Origin: an uncultured Nitrospira sp.
Lineage (GTDB): Bacteria; Nitrospirota; Nitrospiria; Nitrospirales; Nitrospiraceae
Reading direction: 5' to 3'
NCBI GenBank assembly: GCA_902500995.1
Contig: CABVSR010000006.1
Coordinates: forward strand, 62,001 to 126,000
DNA length: 64,000 nucleotides
Shown here: positions 26,566 through 34,711 of the stretch, piece after piece
Numbering within the stretch: the stretch's first letter is position 1
How the letters are laid out: each line of letters begins with the position of its first letter
Made by a program: the position numbers and the translations under genes
The notes under the pieces: model-generated
Told to the model about the DNA's origin: nothing
What the model saw: only the letters and a program-made list of their open reading frames with translations
The model's database searches: none

Positions 26566-26591
26566 TACCTTTCACGTTTTACCTTTCACGC
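26566..26591 (-). repeat. Right inverted repeat of the four-helix-bundle element
   Basis: Carries CCTTTCACGTTTTAC followed by another CTTTCACG unit, the reverse complement of the left arm apart from two mismatches. It lies directly before thiI and probably replaced that gene's original upstream sequence, as no normal ribosome-binding site remains there. Confidence 0.85.
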
Positions 26592-26597
26592 TGATTC

Positions 26598-27776
26598 ATG
26601 CATTGCGCGATCATCCACTACCACGAACTCGCCCTCAAAGGCCGCAACCGCGATTTCTTCGAACAGCGGCTCGTCCGCAACATCCGCCTGGCGCTCAAAG
26701 ATCTGAAGATCCGGCGGATCGAATCGCTGCAGGGGCGCATCCGCGTGACGATTCCCGATGACGTCATGCCGGCGCTGGTAGCCGATCGGCTCCGCCGCAT
26801 CTGTGGTGTCTCCAACTTCCTGCTCAGTGAATCCGTGCCGCTCGATCTGCGGGAGCCGGACCTGTCGGTCATCAAGCAGGCGGCGCAGCGCCAACTCGCT
26901 CAGCAGCCGTTCACCTCGTTTCGCGTGACGGCCAAACGCGCGGATAAACGCCTGCCCTTGACCTCGATGGATGTGGAACGCGAAGTGGGCGGCTTTCTGC
27001 ATGAAACCACGGGCAAAGCCGTAAAGCTGAAACAGCCGGATGTGACCCTCTATATCGAGCTCCTCACCAAAGAGGCCTATGTCGCGGCGAGGAAAATCCA
27101 AGGGCCCGGCGGCATGCCGGTCGGCACCAGCGGCAAGGTCGCCTGCCTGCTCTCCGGGGGCATCGACTCCCCCGTCGCGGCCTACCGGATGATCAAGCGC
27201 GGTTGCAAAGCGGTCTTTGTCCACTTCTCCGGCCGCCCGTTGGTCAGTCGCGCCTCAGAGGAAAAGGTCGAGGAGCTGGTCCGGCTGTTGACGGCCTATC
27301 AATACCATTCCAAGCTGTACATCGTGCCGTTCGGCGAGATTCAACAGGAGATCGTCGCGAATGCGCCGGCGCCGTTTCGAGTGGTCCTGTACCGGCGAAC
27401 CATGGTGCGGATTGCGCAGGAACTTGCGCGGCGGGAGGGCTGCTGGGCGCTGGTGACCGGCGACAGCCTCGGTCAGGTGGCATCACAAACGGCGGAAAAC
27501 TTGTCGGTCGTCGAGCACGCTGCGGAGATCCCGATGCTCCGCCCGCTCATCGGCATGGATAAGATCGAGATCACGGAACAGGCGCAACAGATCGGCAGCT
27601 TCACCACATCCATCGAACCCGACCAGGATTGCTGCAAACTCTTCGTCCCGCTCCATCCGAGCACCAGAACCAAGCCGGATGACATCCTTCGCATCGAACG
27701 CGGCCTGGAGATCAGCGCGTTCGTCAAGCGAGGGGTGGAAAAGGCCGAGCTGACGATCTTCACCTTTCCTTCGTGA
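26598..27776 (+). CDS. thiI: tRNA 4-thiouridine synthetase / thiamine thiazole sulfurtransferase ThiI
   Basis: A 392-residue ThiI: N-terminal ferredoxin-like region (HYHELALKGRNRDFFEQRL, the typical N-terminal motif), a THUMP domain to about 165 and an adenylating PP-loop domain with LLSGGIDSPVAAY at about residue 186. It makes 4-thiouridine at tRNA position 8 and can supply sulfur for thiamine. The C-terminal rhodanese domain found in E. coli ThiI is absent, as in many bacteria. ATG 26598 follows seven bases after the right repeat of the inserted element. The 3' end overlaps the convergent SRPBCC-like gene by 17 bases. Confidence 0.92.
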   Translation: MHCAIIHYHELALKGRNRDFFEQRLVRNIRLALKDLKIRRIESLQGRIRVTIPDDVMPALVADRLRRICGVSNFLLSESVPLDLREPDLSVIKQAAQRQLAQQPFTSFRVTAKRADKRLPLTSMDVEREVGGFLHETTGKAVKLKQPDVTLYIELLTKEAYVAARKIQGPGGMPVGTSGKVACLLSGGIDSPVAAYRMIKRGCKAVFVHFSGRPLVSRASEEKVEELVRLLTAYQYHSKLYIVPFGEIQQEIVANAPAPFRVVLYRRTMVRIAQELARREGCWALVTGDSLGQVASQTAENLSVVEHAAEIPMLRPLIGMDKIEITEQAQQIGSFTTSIEPDQDCCKLFVPLHPSTRTKPDDILRIERGLEISAFVKRGVEKAELTIFTFPS

Positions 27777-28359
27777 CCACATCGAGCGCCCGCTGCCGCA
27801 CGAGCCGGAAGTGCACCGTGAGCTCCCGTTCCATGGCCACGGCGATCAACCAATCGGGAATCATGATCTTCGGCTCGACCAGCAATTCGAACTCCGCTCT
27901 CGTCTGAGTTCCATCGCCCGCCGCTTGCAGCCGCCACTCCCGATGGTATTGTTTGAAATCGCCTCCTTTGAGATCAGTGACCAGCCCGCCCCCCGGCAAC
28001 ACCCGCGATTCGCACAGCAGTCGCTGTTCGCCGGGCAGGAGCGTGTGAGAAATATACAGGTCGGTCAAGACATATCCTTCGTGTTCCTCGACCTGCGCCA
28101 TGCGCATGCGAGTCTCGAACAACTCCGGCCACTTGCGGTATTCGGAGAGAATGGAGTGTAGAACGGACGGGGGGCCAGGAAACAGCAGCGTGGCCGTCGC
28201 TTTGACTCCCCCGTCCGGATCGGTCTGCACGAGGAGAGGACGAAGCAGATGGATCGACCCCACCTCGCCGGACCAGGAGTGAGCAGGCGCCAGCACGAAC
28301 ATCGCCAGGCAACCAATCAACGTTCCCAAAAACGACTTAGAGCCGAACATCACGCGCAT
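27760..28359 (-). CDS. Exported SRPBCC/START-like ligand-binding protein
   Basis: A 199-residue protein with a signal peptide (FLGTLIGCLAMFVLAPAHSWS) and a mature domain with the feel of the SRPBCC (START/cyclase) helix-grip fold: ATLLFPGPPSVLHSILSEYRKWPELF split as PSVLHSILSEYRKWPE, then GYVLTDLYISHTLLPG and FKQYHREWRLQ, ending in a long helix. Such domains bind hydrophobic ligands; the ligand is unknown. The frame opens at 28461, but ATG 28359 has GGGAG six bases upstream and begins the signal peptide. Convergent and overlapping with thiI by 17 bases. Confidence 0.72.
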   Translation of the reverse strand: MRVMFGSKSFLGTLIGCLAMFVLAPAHSWSGEVGSIHLLRPLLVQTDPDGGVKATATLLFPGPPSVLHSILSEYRKWPELFETRMRMAQVEEHEGYVLTDLYISHTLLPGEQRLLCESRVLPGGGLVTDLKGGDFKQYHREWRLQAAGDGTQTRAEFELLVEPKIMIPDWLIAVAMERELTVHFRLVRQRALDVVTKER

Positions 28360-28548
28360 CAGCCTCTCCCGATGAAACCGCCCCCCGGGAGCTGTTGTGT
28401 GGAATAAACGCCGGTTTCCATCGACGAGGTAAGAGATCGTTCCTGCTCGAAAGACGATCACTGACAGGCCGCTACCATGAGGCGCTGCCGAAAGAGGTCA
28501 CACGAGAAGTATACTCATTGACCGGCGCGAGTGCGAGGGGAGAGAGGG

Positions 28549-29310
28549 CTAGTCGGCGGAAGGACGGAAGACCAGCACCGCTCCGGCCGGCGCGCCTCGT
28601 TCGTCCTGAATGACCGTTGCACTGTCGTGAATCAGGGACTCGACTCCGTGACGGCCGATCAACAGCAAGGGCCGCGTGCTCCGGGTCGCGTCCCGCATCG
28701 GCTGCAACGCGGAAAGGGCGGGATTCACGAGCGGTGTGCGACGCTCTGCGTCCACGACGACCATGACATCCTGGATGGCTTTTCCGAGCGCATTCGGTTG
28801 AGACCAGCCGGTCAACACCTCCGCGGCCGGATTGAGCAAGGTCACCTTCCCTTGCGGATCGATCGTCACGACCGCATCCCGCATCGACTGCAAGACCGAA
28901 TCAAGCCAGCGGCCGCGTTGTTCGGCAATCCTGAATACCCGGTGACGAAAGAGGGCCAATTCAAGGGCCGCGCGCAAATCACTGCTCACGAAGGGTTTGA
29001 TCAGATACGCCAGCGGCAGCGTGTATCGCGCCCGCTCCAGCGTGTCCTCATCAGAGAACGCCGTCACATAGATCACCGGAATGCCATACCGCGAGTGAAT
29101 CGCGCGGGCGGTATCGATCCCATCGAGCGGCCCTTTGAGCTTGATATCCATCAGGATGAGATCCGGCCGGTGTTCCCCGGCCAATTCGACGGCCTCGCTG
29201 CCCGAATCCACCACACCGACCACGACATACCCCAGCGCACGCAGCTGGCGCCGGATGTCTTCAGCCACGACCGCTTCATCGTCGACGATCAGAATTTTTT
29301 CCTGCGCCAT
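28549..29310 (-). CDS. Response regulator with PAS output domain
   Basis: A 253-residue protein: N-terminal receiver (ILIVDDEAVVAEDIRRQL; phospho-acceptor Asp in LILMDIKLKG; conserved Lys in YLIKPF) and a PAS domain from about 135 (RWLDSVLQSMRDAVVTIDPQGKV split as WLDSVLQSMRDAVVTIDPQG). There is no DNA-binding or enzyme domain; such single-chain PAS regulators act through partner kinases or as relays. ATG 29310 directly precedes the receiver; upstream frame to 29472 is not protein-like. No kinase is adjacent, so it is probably an orphan. Confidence 0.86.
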   Translation of the reverse strand: MAQEKILIVDDEAVVAEDIRRQLRALGYVVVGVVDSGSEAVELAGEHRPDLILMDIKLKGPLDGIDTARAIHSRYGIPVIYVTAFSDEDTLERARYTLPLAYLIKPFVSSDLRAALELALFRHRVFRIAEQRGRWLDSVLQSMRDAVVTIDPQGKVTLLNPAAEVLTGWSQPNALGKAIQDVMVVVDAERRTPLVNPALSALQPMRDATRSTRPLLLIGRHGVESLIHDSATVIQDERGAPAGAVLVFRPSAD

Positions 29311-29624
29311 CGTGCCACCGGAGAAGGGCTGACAAAATCGGCATTCGCCCACCAGGGAGAGATGCCGGGCTGGATTCATGCACACCGATCCATACGCCGG
29401 GATGCTCACCGGGTCACGCAACTCGCATGCCACTCCCCCACCCCTGTGTTGGCACCAGGTTACGCCTCGCAAGGATCCTGCATTCCCGCCACCGGCGGTG
29501 ATTTTTGAACAATGTCCGGACAGGATCGGCAGAGACCGGACAAGAGTGGAGTGTCATTAAGCAGAGGGTTCGCTGCGGAAGCAGGCTGTGGTACCATGCC
29601 GCTTTTTACCGGAGGGTCTGTCTC
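29311..29624. other. 314-bp divergent intergenic region
   Basis: The space between the PAS response regulator (leftward) and the Cys-rich secreted protein (rightward). It holds both promoters. TACCAT at 29592-29597 could be a -10 for the rightward gene, but its -35 is poor. I see no ORF with a ribosome-binding site and no repeat. The rightward ribosome-binding site GGAGGG is at about 29611-29616. Confidence 0.4.
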
Positions 29625-29999
29625 ATGTATCGACTCGTGTGTGTAATCGGCATGATGCTCTTCGGCATGCAGGGCGCGCTCAGCGTCATGCCGCTCGACG
29701 CGCGGGCGCAAACACCCCCTGACTCTGCGGCCACCACCGAACACTCATGCAGTTTCGGCATGGCCAAAGGTGATCCCGCTCATCAGTGCCAGGTACCGAT
29801 CCCTTCCGGCTGTGTCATCGCGAACTTTCCCGGAACCGACAAACCCTGGACCACCGTGTCCAAGGCCGGCCGCACCTTCTGCGCGTTCGACAAGAAACGG
29901 ACGGACTGGAAAACCACCATTACCGGTCAGTGCACCAGATGCGATTCCAGCCACTGCACCGGGCAATTCATGGTGCGTTTCGAGTGCGCAAAACCGTAA
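29625..29999 (+). CDS. Secreted Cys-rich small protein
   Basis: A 124-residue protein with a signal peptide (cleavage near DARAQT, about residue 29) and a mature part carrying eight Cys residues (HSCS, HQCQ, SGCV, TFCAF, GQCTRCDSSHC, FEC), which could form four disulfides; the segment CTRCDSSHC is the densest. No known family. ATG 29625 follows GGAGGG eight bases upstream. Its stop TAA shares a base with the queG ATG (TAATG), so queG is translationally coupled to it. Confidence 0.75.
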   Translation: MYRLVCVIGMMLFGMQGALSVMPLDARAQTPPDSAATTEHSCSFGMAKGDPAHQCQVPIPSGCVIANFPGTDKPWTTVSKAGRTFCAFDKKRTDWKTTITGQCTRCDSSHCTGQFMVRFECAKP

Positions 30000-31030
30000 T
30001 GCCCCAGTCTCAGACAGCGCTGATCAAACAAGCCGCGCGCGATGTGGGTTTCGACGTGGTCGGCATCAGCCGGCTGCCGCACCAGCCAGAGCCGGACTCG
30101 AACCACCATACTGATTTTTCCACGACCCGGCTCCGTGACCGGCTGCAGGAATGGTTGCGGCGGGGATTCCATGCGTCCATGGCCTGGATGACACGGGATC
30201 CGGAACGGCGAGCCGATCCGGCCGTGGTCCTCCCAGACTGCCGCTCCGTCATTTCGGTCGGAATGAACTATTACACCGACCAGCGCGCCGACGAGCGCCC
30301 GGGAAACGGGCGGATTGCCCGCTATGCCTGGGGACTCGACTACCACAGACTCCTGGGTGACCGATTAACGCGCCTGTCTGAACGGCTCACCGTCCTGGCG
30401 CCGGAAAGCCGCCACCGCGCCTACGTCGATACGGGTCCGGTCATGGAAAAGGCCTGGGCTCAGCAGGCCGGCCTGGGATGGATCGGCAAACATTCCAATC
30501 TGGTCTCACCGGAGTTCGGTTCCTGGCTCTTGTTGGGAGAAATCCTCACGACCCTCGAATTAGAGCCGGACGAAGCCGGCACCGATCTGTGCGGCAGCTG
30601 CACGCTGTGCATCCAAGCCTGCCCGACAGGTGCCATCACCGAGCCCTACGTCGTGGATGCCCGGCGCTGCATTTCCTACCTGACCATCGAACTCCGAGGC
30701 AGCGAGCCCCCCATCTCCGACGAACTCCGGCGGGGAATCGGCAATCGGATTTTCGGCTGCGACGATTGTCTCGATATCTGCCCGTACAACCATCAGGCCG
30801 AACCGACCAGCGAGCCCGGCTTTCAGCCTACCCCGCTCACGCTCTCGCCTTCGTTGACCACCCTGAAGGAAATGAACGAGGCGACCTTCGCCGCCACGTT
30901 CGCAGGCAGTCCTATCAAACGCGCAAAACATGCGGGACTCCAACGCAACCTTTCCTGGGCGATGGACAGCGAGGTCAAGCCGGCCTCAACTCGCGCGCCG
31001 GCGCCGTCATCCAGCGGCGCCCCTCTCTGA
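29999..31030 (+). CDS. queG: Epoxyqueuosine reductase
   Basis: A 343-residue QueG, the cobalamin- and Fe-S-dependent enzyme that reduces epoxyqueuosine to queuosine in the tRNA wobble position. The N-terminal part has the RIARYAWGLDYH cobalamin-binding signature and the AYVDTGPVMEKAWAQQAGLGWIGKHS catalytic segment, given here as DTGPVMEKAWAQQAGLGWIG; the ferredoxin-like part has two clusters, CGSCTLCIQACPTG and GCDDCLDICPYN. Length fits bacterial QueG without the extra HEAT-repeat tail. Start at ATG 29999 overlaps the preceding stop (TAATG). Confidence 0.93.
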   Translation: MPQSQTALIKQAARDVGFDVVGISRLPHQPEPDSNHHTDFSTTRLRDRLQEWLRRGFHASMAWMTRDPERRADPAVVLPDCRSVISVGMNYYTDQRADERPGNGRIARYAWGLDYHRLLGDRLTRLSERLTVLAPESRHRAYVDTGPVMEKAWAQQAGLGWIGKHSNLVSPEFGSWLLLGEILTTLELEPDEAGTDLCGSCTLCIQACPTGAITEPYVVDARRCISYLTIELRGSEPPISDELRRGIGNRIFGCDDCLDICPYNHQAEPTSEPGFQPTPLTLSPSLTTLKEMNEATFAATFAGSPIKRAKHAGLQRNLSWAMDSEVKPASTRAPAPSSSGAPL

Positions 31031-31119
31031 CCTTCCCTCTGTTCCTGCTCCACCGATAGTGGTAGGCTACTCCTCAGGTCCTCGTGCATTCGGGGACCCA
31101 CTTCAGCGGTTGCACAACC

Positions 31120-32505
31120 ATGCACGCACCCACCCTCCTGATCGTCGACGATGAAGAACGCATGCGGCGTGTCTTTGAATTGGTGCTGAAACCCGCTGGG
31201 TATCAGCTCTTGCTGGCGTCTTCCGGGGATGAGGCCATCCGCATGCTGCAGGAGCATGACTCGCTCGACATGATCATCACGGACCTGCAACTGGGCACCC
31301 TGTCCGGCATGGACGTGCTGGAGGCCGCCCGCCAGCAGGTCCCGGATGTGCCGGTGCTCATCGTAACCGGGTACGGCACGGTGAAGTCGGCTGTCGAAGC
31401 GATGCAGAAGGGGGCCTACGATTACATCTCCAAGCCGGTGGACAATGAAGAGCTGAAAATCGTCATCGCCCGGGCGCTGCAAGTCCGCCAGCTCGCGCGG
31501 GACAATCGCACCCTGCGCGCAGGGCTGCACGAGCAGTTCGGATTCGACCGGATCGTGAGCGTCTCCAAAGAAATGGAGCTCGTGAAACGGCTCGCCAAGG
31601 AGGTGGCCCAGACCGATTCCACCGTGCTGATCACGGGCGAGAGCGGCACGGGCAAAGACCTGCTGGCGCGAGCGATTCACCTCGTCAGTCCGCGCGCGCA
31701 AGGTCCGATGGTGGCGCTGAACTGCGCCGGCATTCCCGAGCATCTGCTGGAATCCGAACTGTTCGGGTATGAGAAAGGCGCCTTCACCGACGCGAAAAAA
31801 TCCAAGCCGGGCCGCTTTCAACTGGCCGATCGCGGCACGCTGTTTCTCGATGAAATCGGCGAACTCAGCCTGACGGCGCAGGCCAAACTGCTGCGGGTGC
31901 TCGAGCAACATGTGGTGGAGCCGTTGGGCGGCGTGCGCAGTATTCCGGTGGATTTGCGCGTCATTGCCGCCACGAATCAGGAGTTGCCCGATCTCATCAA
32001 GGCCGGTCGCTTCCGCCTGGATTTGTATTATCGCCTGAATGTCTATCAGCTTCGCATGCCGCCCCTGCGCGAACGGCCGGAAGACATCGAACCCATCCTG
32101 ACTCAGTTTCTCGACCAGGCCCGCCGCGAACGCGGCAGCCGCATCAAAGGGATTGCGCCGGACGCATTGTCACTTCTGAAGCAATACCCCTGGCCCGGCA
32201 ATGTGCGGGAACTGCACAATGTCGTGGAATGGCTCACCATCACCTGCAAGCAAGACAGGATTCAGCCCGAGCATCTGCCGGCCTCGCTGACCGCCACAGC
32301 CCCACAGCCATCCGCGGCACCGGCCGGCGCACCGTCCCTGCTCTCTCTCGGGCTGTCGGTCGAAGAGGTAGAAAAAGCGATGCTGCAAGAAGCGCTGGCG
32401 AAGAGCGGCGGCAATGTTTCCGAAGCCAGCCGGCTCCTGAAAATCACCCGCAACACGCTCCGGTATCGAATGGCCAAACATAACCTGTCGCAGCCTCAAG
32501 GTTGA
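31120..32505 (+). CDS. NtrC-family sigma-54-dependent response regulator
   Basis: A 461-residue regulator: receiver (LLIVDDEERM; acceptor Asp in MIITDLQLGT; Lys in YISKPVD), sigma-54-interacting AAA+ domain (GESGTGKD Walker A, GAFTDAKKSKPGRF for the sigma-54 contact loop, LFLDEIGELS Walker B) and a Fis-type HTH (GGNVSEASRLLKITRNTLRYRM). GAFTDAKK replaces the more common GAFTGA at Gly-Ala, which may lower sigma-54 contact. Start is ATG 31120; GTG 31084 is an alternative. It is followed by its kinase gene with a one-base stop/start overlap (TGATG). Confidence 0.9.
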   Translation: MHAPTLLIVDDEERMRRVFELVLKPAGYQLLLASSGDEAIRMLQEHDSLDMIITDLQLGTLSGMDVLEAARQQVPDVPVLIVTGYGTVKSAVEAMQKGAYDYISKPVDNEELKIVIARALQVRQLARDNRTLRAGLHEQFGFDRIVSVSKEMELVKRLAKEVAQTDSTVLITGESGTGKDLLARAIHLVSPRAQGPMVALNCAGIPEHLLESELFGYEKGAFTDAKKSKPGRFQLADRGTLFLDEIGELSLTAQAKLLRVLEQHVVEPLGGVRSIPVDLRVIAATNQELPDLIKAGRFRLDLYYRLNVYQLRMPPLRERPEDIEPILTQFLDQARRERGSRIKGIAPDALSLLKQYPWPGNVRELHNVVEWLTITCKQDRIQPEHLPASLTATAPQPSAAPAGAPSLLSLGLSVEEVEKAMLQEALAKSGGNVSEASRLLKITRNTLRYRMAKHNLSQPQG

Positions 32506-34370
32506 TGCGCGCTGTACGGCGGACCGGCGGACTCCAGAGAAAATTTTTTATCGCGTTGTTGATCGTCGGCATCGTGCCAGGCATGGTTGCGCTCTGGGCG
32601 ACCTACCATTCCAGCACCGCCAGCCTGAAAGAGGCCATCGGTGAAGGGTTTCAGGAAATTGCGCGCTCCACCTCCATTCGATTGGCCGGCGCCGTCGATG
32701 ATGAAATCGATCGCGCAGCGCGACTGGCGCTCATCGTAGCCAATCGGCAAGAGCCTCTCCACGGACCTGCGACGAGCCCGATCAGCGCCCGCTACCTCCA
32801 CGAATGGGCGCAGGAATCCCGGCACTATCTGCGCGTCACGGTGGCCGATCACCAGGGCCGGGTCGTCGCCTCTACTGATCCCGCGCTTTCACGTGAACAG
32901 GCCGATCACACGTGGTGGAAAGAAGCCATGCAGGCCCCGCCCGGCGCGGCCTATGTGAGCAATGTCACCCATGATCCGGCCATCAACGACGCGATCTTCC
33001 ACGTCGCGGTTCCCATCGCGGATAAGACCGGAGGCTCCGCGACCGGCGCGATCGACCTCGTAATTCGCCACCAGCTCCTCACCCACCTGATCCTTCCTAT
33101 TCATATCGGCACGACCGGCCATGCCATGCTCCTGGATACGCAAGGGACGCCGCTCATTTGTCCGGTGCTGCCGCCGACCGCTCACCTCATTCCTTCGAAC
33201 CTGATGAACCGGTTGGCGCTCGACCATCCCTTATGGCTGGTAGCCGACGATGATGCGCATGGCGGCCGCGACGCCATCGTGGGTGCCTCGCCGGTTCGAT
33301 TCACCCATCCGTTGACCCCGTCCAGCCTGGACGGCAACCGGTGGTATGCGTTCGTTCGACAGGCTCCCGAAGAAACCTATGCGCCGATTTATTCGCTGCT
33401 GCTGTCGGTCGGCGTGATCGGCTTTGGCCTGGTCATCGCGCTGTCCGCCTTCGGCTTTGTCGTCGGCTACCGTATCGTGAAACCGCTCACCGCGCTCCAG
33501 CGGGAGGCCGAAGGATTGCGCCTCACGCTGGCCATACCCCGGACAGACCGCAGCGCCGAACCTGCCGCACCGCCCTTATCGCAGGAGTATCGTACCGGGG
33601 ATGAAATCGAAGACCTGGCCACGACGTTCAGCGCGATGCGGACGGTGCTGGAAGCCAATCTGCGTACCATCAGGTCGCAACAACATGAATTGATCCGGCA
33701 GGAAAAGCTGGCATCGGTGGGTCAACTGCTGGCCGCCCTGGCCCACGACCTCCGCAATCCCCTCGGCGTCATCCGCAGTTCCGCGCAAGTGGTCTTGGAG
33801 GGTCCGCAGGAAAAAGCCATCCGCCAGGAAATGGCCCGCTACATCATCGACGAAGTCGACAAACTCTCTCAGCGCCTGCACGACTTTCTGCGTTATGCGC
33901 GGCAGAAACCGCCGGACTTGGCCGCTTGCGCTGCGGAAGACGTGCTCCGTGCCGCCTTGAAACAATGGGAAGCGCAGGGGGGGCATGAACAAGTCCGGGT
34001 CGAGCGCCGGTTCGAGCGCGACCTGCCCCTGATTCGCATTGATCCAGAGCAGATCAAGGAAGCTCTGATGAATGTGCTGATCAATGCGCGGGAAGCGATG
34101 GGAGAAGGGGGAACCCTGATCCTGGCGACTCGTCGTGGCGAAGGACACACCGTGGAGATCGACGTGACCGATACGGGAAGCGGCATTGCCCCCGCCGATC
34201 TGGCGCGCATCTTCGAACCGTTTTTCACGACCAAGAACTATGGCACCGGCCTCGGCCTCACCAACGTCAAACGGCTCGTCGAAGATAACGGCGGAACCCT
34301 GGCCGTCACCAGCCGCCAGGGAACCGGAACCACCTTCACGCTACGTTTTCGCCCCGCGGCGGCAGGCTGA
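32505..34370 (+). CDS. Cache-domain sensor histidine kinase, partner of the NtrC-type regulator
   Basis: A 621-residue membrane kinase: transmembrane helix at about 12-32, a periplasmic Cache-type sensing region to about 290, a second helix at 296-320, a HAMP-like linker, HisKA with the phospho-acceptor His414 (ALAHDLRNPLG) and an HATPase domain (NVLINAREAM, DTGSGI, GTGLGL). The sensor part shares short blocks with the kinase at 42992-45298 (FQEIAR; TGHAMLLD against TGHMMLLD; DDDAHGG against DHDSHGG), so the two are probable paralogues. Tightly coupled to the regulator by TGATG. Signal unknown; Cache domains often bind small organic anions or amino acids. Confidence 0.9.
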   Translation: MRAVRRTGGLQRKFFIALLIVGIVPGMVALWATYHSSTASLKEAIGEGFQEIARSTSIRLAGAVDDEIDRAARLALIVANRQEPLHGPATSPISARYLHEWAQESRHYLRVTVADHQGRVVASTDPALSREQADHTWWKEAMQAPPGAAYVSNVTHDPAINDAIFHVAVPIADKTGGSATGAIDLVIRHQLLTHLILPIHIGTTGHAMLLDTQGTPLICPVLPPTAHLIPSNLMNRLALDHPLWLVADDDAHGGRDAIVGASPVRFTHPLTPSSLDGNRWYAFVRQAPEETYAPIYSLLLSVGVIGFGLVIALSAFGFVVGYRIVKPLTALQREAEGLRLTLAIPRTDRSAEPAAPPLSQEYRTGDEIEDLATTFSAMRTVLEANLRTIRSQQHELIRQEKLASVGQLLAALAHDLRNPLGVIRSSAQVVLEGPQEKAIRQEMARYIIDEVDKLSQRLHDFLRYARQKPPDLAACAAEDVLRAALKQWEAQGGHEQVRVERRFERDLPLIRIDPEQIKEALMNVLINAREAMGEGGTLILATRRGEGHTVEIDVTDTGSGIAPADLARIFEPFFTTKNYGTGLGLTNVKRLVEDNGGTLAVTSRQGTGTTFTLRFRPAAAG

Positions 34371-34373
34371 GCC

Positions 34374-34385
34374 TCTCAACCGTCG
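34374..34385 (+). repeat. 12-base direct repeat, copy 1
   Basis: TCTCAACCGTCG, identical to 34572-34583. The two copies bracket a segment of about 186 bases rich in GTGAAGCG-like units, so this may be a target-site duplication or a recombination relic. Confidence 0.6.
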
Positions 34386-34571
34386 CTCGTCGTTCGTGAA
34401 GCGTCGTTCGTCTCTCGTCCCAAGAAACGAGCCTTTCGCACAGAACTCCGCATATATAGTCCAACATAGACGGAGACGGCTTTGCTACCAGCCGAAATCG
34501 CCATGCCATCCCTGACGAGACCCGCTTCACGATTCACGCTTCACGGATGTTGAGCACGCCGCCGGCAGCCA

Positions 34572-34583
34572 TCTCAACCGTCG
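34572..34583 (+). repeat. 12-base direct repeat, copy 2
   Basis: TCTCAACCGTCG, the second copy of 34374-34385. Its last base is the first base of the large palindrome. Confidence 0.6.
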
Positions 34584-34711
34584 GGCAGGAGGCTCAAACA
34601 GGTCGTCCAGCAAGGCCGCAGCAAGCGAAGGGGCGAGGCGTACCCTCGCGGTACGTTGAGCCGCTGAGCGCCGCGAGAACGCCGCTAGCGGCCTGTTTCA
34701 GCCTCCTGCCC
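34583..34711. repeat. 129-bp imperfect palindromic repeat element
   Basis: The ends GGGCAGGAGGCTCAAACAGG and, on the other strand, GGGCAGGAGGCTGAAACAGG are inverted copies that match at 21 of the first 23 positions. The interior is GC-rich with further self-complementary parts (for example GCCGCTAGCGGC). It resembles, by recollection, a dispersed intergenic repeat common in Nitrospira genomes whose arms read like CTGAAAAAG and GTTGAGCC. It ends at the stop codon of the M48 gene. It is probably a non-autonomous (MITE- or REP-like) element. Confidence 0.7.

Larger units (their letters stand above)
26108..26591. mobile_element. Inverted-repeat-bounded insertion carrying a four-helix-bundle gene
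   Basis: A segment of about 484 bases bounded by 26-base inverted repeats that match at 24 of 26 positions. It contains one gene (26158-26520) of the four-helix-bundle/S23 family and separates trxB from thiI. The left repeat covers the trxB stop codon; the right repeat ends seven bases before the thiI ATG. No transposase is encoded, so movement would need functions in trans. That it is or was mobile is inference from the repeats; target-site duplications are not evident. Confidence 0.55.
34371..34710. other. 340-bp non-coding repeat block between kinase and M48 genes
   Basis: No gene is supported here. The block holds a 12-base direct repeat (34374-34385 and 34572-34583), CGTGAAGCGT/CGCTTCACG-type short units resembling the arms of the four-helix-bundle element, and an imperfect palindrome that fills 34583-34711. 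Confidence 0.6.

Noticed and set aside
29440-29470. TTGGCAC at about 29445-29451 as a sigma-54 promoter.
   Set aside because: The matching -12 element (TTGC at the right distance) is absent.
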